64,000 bases of DNA, from NCBI GenBank assembly GCA_035079385.1, contig JAVHKY010000027.1, positions 1,922,001-1,986,000 on the forward strand. Reading direction: 5' to 3'. The translations under genes were made by a program, and so were the position numbers. Positions 59,231 to 64,000 of the stretch are shown in pieces (position 1 is the first letter of the stretch; each line of letters begins with the position of its first letter). The notes under the pieces are model-generated. The model saw only the letters and a list, made by a program, of their open reading frames with translations, did no database searches and had not been told where the DNA came from. Source of the stretch: Aspidiotus rigidus (lineage: Eukaryota > Arthropoda > Insecta > Hemiptera > Diaspididae).

Positions 59231-62200
59231 AAATCGCCTTTTGATCTGCGAATGGAGAAATGTTGAAGGCCAATGATTTAGAGTATAAATTAGACAGAAA
59301 ATAGAGACGCCATTCAACAGGTATGATCGCTTCCCGTACATTCAGGAAACGGTTACTTGCAAGTGAAATGTAAATATTAAGCGGGTCTATTCGCAGTTTT
59401 GGAATCAATTTTCCAAGACTGGTCGACAAGTTCTAGAGTTTTTCTCAGTCCGAGAATGAAATTCTAAACGAGTCACGCATTCTTATTCAACGAGTATCTA
59501 GTCCTCTTCTTACAAAGGAATATGTTCAAGGACGTAGGCCTATACTTTCCAATTCCATCCTATCTTATTTAAATACAAATAGAGAGGTCAATAACCCGGG
59601 CCTAATTCAAGGACGAAATCTTTCGAAAACGACAAGTTCACTCGAGATTTAATTTTCCCAAGCAATTAACAAATCTTACGCTCAAATTTCTTTTCTTCCT
59701 CGATACCTTTGATTTTATAAGGGAGAGAGAAAACCAAAAAGAAAATAAGAGTCATAACGAGGCGAGTCACGCGTCAATTCTGAGACGCAACTCATGATCA
59801 ATTGTTTGAGCAACGATAAATGTCACATTAATTTGTCTAATTCAAAATCGATTAGAAATTTTACAGCGGTGACAAGATAACTTATTCGTTCGAAAAACAA
59901 CGATTTTTCACAAAACTTTTCTCACCTACTTATGGGTATTTTAAGAATCTTTTCTGATTTCCAATTTTCAAGTCGCTTTAAAAAATTCGCTAGGAATTTA
60001 GATTGATTTCGAACTTAATGACTCTGCACGATCAAACTTCTATAGAAAGTGACAGTTCTTAGTTGATAACTCCAAAATATGGTCACTTCTATCTTGTCTC
60101 CCCTAGCAACACCTTCATACTTCGTACAGATCTAGTAGTGTCCATTAACTTCGGCCAAGAACATACCCTTTTTTGTTTTTTTTTTGCACAAACGATAACG
60201 CTGTTGCGGTGATACTTCGCGGTAGTTCAAAAATTACGATATCGCTGTTTCTTTACGATGCATCATCATAAGCTTTGAAACAAGGTCAAATAGAGGAGTT
60301 TTTATCTCATTAAATTTTATTTCCTCACCATACTTTAAAAGATACGTTTTTAGTGAAAATGTATTTGTAGTAACCGTGAGTGTAGAAAATAAGAAAAAGA
60401 AAAAAGTCACGGTCACGCGACTCTGTTAAACTATAGTACGTTATAGTAGATAACGATTATCAGGACTAAACAATTGAAGTTTTTAAAACTTCCAAATTAT
60501 GACTCGTTCGACGATTTTTTCCACTTATTAAATATCAAAAGCTGGAAAAAAATTGAAGGAGTTGAAATTTTTTGTACGGAGAGGGGACACGATGCTATTT
60601 CAATAGTGGAGAGTGAAAAAAGGTCGGCTATGCTGCGCTTGGTCCTTCTAGAGGTACTTTTAATTTAATGCAACCGGTAATTATTGAGACATCTATTAAA
60701 TATGTTTGAATGGCAACATAATCCATATCTCACCAGTGCTTTAGGTAGGACATTATAATATGTTACAACATCTTAGAAATGAATAGAATCGAAACAACAC
60801 CAAACATAACGAGAAGTTGAATTTCAATTTTCCCACTCTCCAAGCATACAGAAATTCCTACCCCTGTAGCTTTTTCTCCCTTTCACTCCCCAGTTTTCTC
60901 AAGGGGACACTTTGATCGTCACTCACACGATATCAAACGTATAGATGATACAAATTCAACGATTCTTCTCAAGGATTTCCAAACAGACGGCAAAGCAATA
61001 AATATGTACTCACGAATGATTACAAAGAATGAAATATCGAAACGAGAATTCGCATAAAACGTATTAGCTTTAATTTAGATTAGAATAATATGGTCCGCTA
61101 TCCACCCCGAATCTGATGACAGCGCCGTCTAGCTAATATTTTCATAAAGTATCACATTTGCAAAAACAATCTATGCGAGAACATTTTCTCGTTTTTTCTC
61201 TTGTTAGCGTAAATATAGGTAAGCCGGAGTAAAAATATTGTAACGAAAAAAGAAATACTTAAATAAAAAATGATAAATTTTGTCAAGGTCGCTAAGTACA
61301 AGTCGGTTATGTACTTACCAACGTCAGCAGCGTATCTGGCGATAATGATTTCAAAACATCAACAATCTGAAATTCAAAACGATACACCGAAATACATTAA
61401 TACCGTATTTAATATACACACACACACGAAAAATAGTCGAGTAGAGTACAGAGTATATATGTGTACGATAATCGTATTATACGTGTGTATAGTAATCATT
61501 CATCAACTTGTACACGTACGCGAAGGTGGAACGCACAATATTTGTGAGACGATGGAAAACTCCCGATGAAACAACTGAAGGCTTTTTATTGCAATAATGT
61601 GGCGATTAAGTTTTTGGGCCCGAGAAGAAGCAATTTCGTCAGCCAAAGCAGCATCACCAGAAACAAAAATTAAAGACTATAGCTCATTATTATTTTTGCT
61701 CTCATCGACGGTTGTCGGCGATTTAGATTCTAATTAAAATCATCAGAATTATTACAAGCAAGAAGAAAAATCTCCTTAATTTGAGTATTTTTCACAAATA
61801 AATTAAGATAATCATTGTAGGGAAAAGAAGAAATTTTTAAAAATTTCGAGTACGACTTTTTTCGCTTCTTACGATCTACCTCAATCAAGGCAACAGAAGC
61901 GAGTAGAGCACCGATTTTCGAATTTCATCAAATTTTTTTATGTGCACATTAGCTCTACGTCTATTTTTCATCGTGCTTACTCTTTTTAATCACTTATTTT
62001 GAACATTTATTCACACACACGATTGAGATAAATTTCATATCTCCAAGGTTTGAGATTTTATAATTTTCATTATTTTCGTGATTACCATTAAAGCGTTTTC
62101 ATCATTTTACTGAAAATACTTTAACTCCTTCTTTTTACTTTTTGACAGTGTCCCTTCCTGAGAATATTCTCCTGCACATCAAATATCGACTTTCAAAATG

Positions 62201-63359
62201 AGGAAAAATGTTGATAGTAGGAAATTAAATGTTTATCAATAAACCCATGGTTTACGGTTGTTTCATTCTCTTTCTCAGAACGACGGGCATTGCAACATTT
62301 TCCAATACAATACACATGTTAGATCGTATCTTCGATACGATGATATTTATTCAGGTGTAGTACCTAATAATGCATGATGTTTCGAAACTGGTACGGACAG
62401 GTTTTGGAGTCGGAGAATGCATATAATATACCTTGTATACAGAGATCGCGAGTATACAGAATAATATAACAGGAAAGAACAAAATAAGGATACAATACTA
62501 GTGATATTTTTCGTATTGTACAACGTGACTTCTGGACCCTTCAAAAATGCAACAGTGAATGTAAAAATATTGCTTTCCCCTCCATTCCACTCACTTTTTC
62601 TTCTAATAAAGGACTTCATTATAGGGGTACCTCATTGTACTCACCGAACTCAGTCCGTCGACACATTTTGTTCCTACAGACTCGTTCTACCTATAAACTG
62701 AATGTGTTAACATTTAGAAAAATACAGCCAGCATAACGTGAGAGTCGCCATTAATATATGTACGAAAGTTCTTCAACCTATTCCAACTAGTACACTTATT
62801 ACAGCTCTACCCCTCGGCTTCCGAACCACCTCCTCCCTCAAGGTCAATTTCTTGATTCCCGTTTCACTGTCCCGGTTTCCCCTGTTTCATGAGTATAGAT
62901 CAAGGTGACGAATGATTTTTCTACATGAAACACATCGGGAAAGTACGAGTTTTGACATCTTCGGTCGTTTCTACAAAATCACAGGAAAACGAGATTAATT
63001 AGAAAAAAAAAGAGATGGTAATCTAAACGGATTTACAAAGTTGTTCATTGGCACATGTACTTGAACACATAATTAATTTCATCAGAATGTCGCGAACCGT
63101 TCGATCCAATATCAAGTTCATAAACAATACTTATTTTGAAGGACGAAGAAGCTAAAATTTGATTTCATTATTCTGCTTCCCCATCATGTTTTCAAGATTC
63201 ACAGGAGGTAAATAAAACCAGTTATTTGGGTAGTGAAAATACAATAAAATTTCTCGTTGCGAGGAACCCGCGATATTTCTTCGTCTCACTGAGAACTAAA
63301 TTCTCTCGAGTTCAACCTCGCGTGGGTGTATTTTCTTGAGGCGAAATTTATTCGTAACT
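59231..63359. other. Non-coding stretch
   Basis: No exon supported. Short (CA)n near 61417-61426. Confidence 0.4.
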
Positions 63360-64000
63360 CACAATTTTTCCAAGCCACTATAAATCACTCGTCAATTCCC
63401 CCTCCCAAAGCATCTGTAGCTTGAGTAAAATAATTGAGAGGAGGGTACGAGAGGGGAGAGGAAAGTCTCGGAAAATATTACGTTACTTTCTTCCTACAAG
63501 AATACAAGTCTTGTAATATTGCAAAACTGAGTTCAATTTTAATTAAAACATGTTTCCCTCTGGTAATGTGACTACAAATTATGTTTTCTAATAAATCGAA
63601 CGCAATCAAGAAAAATTGACATATATTTGCAACAAAAATAGGTATGTATTTTGAAAAGAGAGAGGAATGGGTCAAAGAATCGCAAAAATTGTTTCACGTC
63701 AATTATGGACGCTCCCTCTATTGTTAAGTCAAATTTTTCTGATTCCTAATTAGGTCAAGGTCATTGAACATGGATTCTCATTTCTCTAGAAGGCTTGCGA
63801 CTCAAGATTTCAACAGGAAACCTGTTCTACGGAGGATTATTTCGAAAAATTTGCTCCGGCAAAAATTGACCTACCCTGATGGAGAATTTGGACTTGGAGA
63901 AATTTCAACCTTTCGGAAGACTTAAAAATATGTCGACTTTTGAGCCATAATACGTAATAGGAAAGGGGCTTGGAAGAAAATTTTGCTTCTCGATAGGAGG
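63360..64000. repeat. Interspersed repeat, copy 3 (runs off the window)
   Basis: Aligns with 58430-59060 over AATATTGCAAAACTGAGTTC and AATAAATCGAACGCAATCAAG, and its right part aligns with 16820-17060 (CCGGCAAAAATTGACCTACC). The three copies suggest a family of at least 600 bp. Confidence 0.6.

Noticed and set aside
1..64000. CRISPR arrays, operons, bacterial promoters or ribosome-binding sites
   Set aside because: The window is eukaryotic; no spaced direct-repeat array was seen.

Overview
This is a eukaryotic window of low GC content. The evidence is spliced genes with GT-AG introns, long AT-rich non-coding stretches, microsatellites, and many degraded transposons. Protein similarities (a CMIP-like adaptor, cytosolic prolidase, a FASTK-family mitochondrial protein) together with hAT, Penelope-like and jockey-like elements point to an arthropod, most likely an insect. 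The frequent TAGGTACCTAC-type words and the high CpG content are seen in several hemipteran and lepidopteran genomes, but I cannot fix the order.

Three protein-coding loci are clear, all on the minus strand. (1) 14054-14974 is one large coding exon of a CMIP (c-Maf-inducing protein) homologue: a start codon, a 257-residue low-complexity acidic/serine-rich leader, then the beginning of the conserved PH-like region, ending at a GTAAGT donor. Later exons were not found in the 14 kb to its left. (2) 44148-51264 holds eight C-terminal exons of prolidase (PEPD), with a continuous reading frame, every metal ligand of the family and the stop codon. The N-terminal exons lie beyond 51264, probably outside the window. 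(3) 47178-49163 is an intronless 661-codon FASTK/RAP-domain gene lying wholly inside the 3.8-kb PEPD intron 46763-50526, on the same strand.

On the plus strand there are weaker exon calls: a signal-peptide-encoding first exon (41200-41329), and two phase-compatible small exons coding for a hydrophobic segment (38830-38878 and 39528-39610).

Most of the rest is repeat-derived. From left to right: a long foldback hairpin (1274-1470); a 178-bp three-copy tandem array followed by two strong hairpins and a tRNA-like sequence (4905-5972); a Penelope-like element truncated at its YVDD motif and bounded by 94-bp inverted repeats (6574-7224); further Penelope-like remnants (about 8710-8800 and 27365-27600); a diverged tandem repeat (16130-16780); an (AT)n tract; the 3' part of a jockey-like LINE interrupted by an (AAAGG)n run (23190-24392); three hAT-type MITEs with 8-bp target duplications (27691-28009, 28849-29461, 34823-34982) and a probable fourth (34463-34795); three larger foldback elements (32385-33000, 33585-33900, 35508-36037); a two-copy MITE family (25835-26062, 50181-50332); and an unclassified interspersed repeat at 16820-17060, 58430-59060 and 63360-64000. 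A locally CpG- and GC-rich block at 57540-57960 may be a promoter or first exon. No plausible operon, CRISPR or prokaryotic feature is present.
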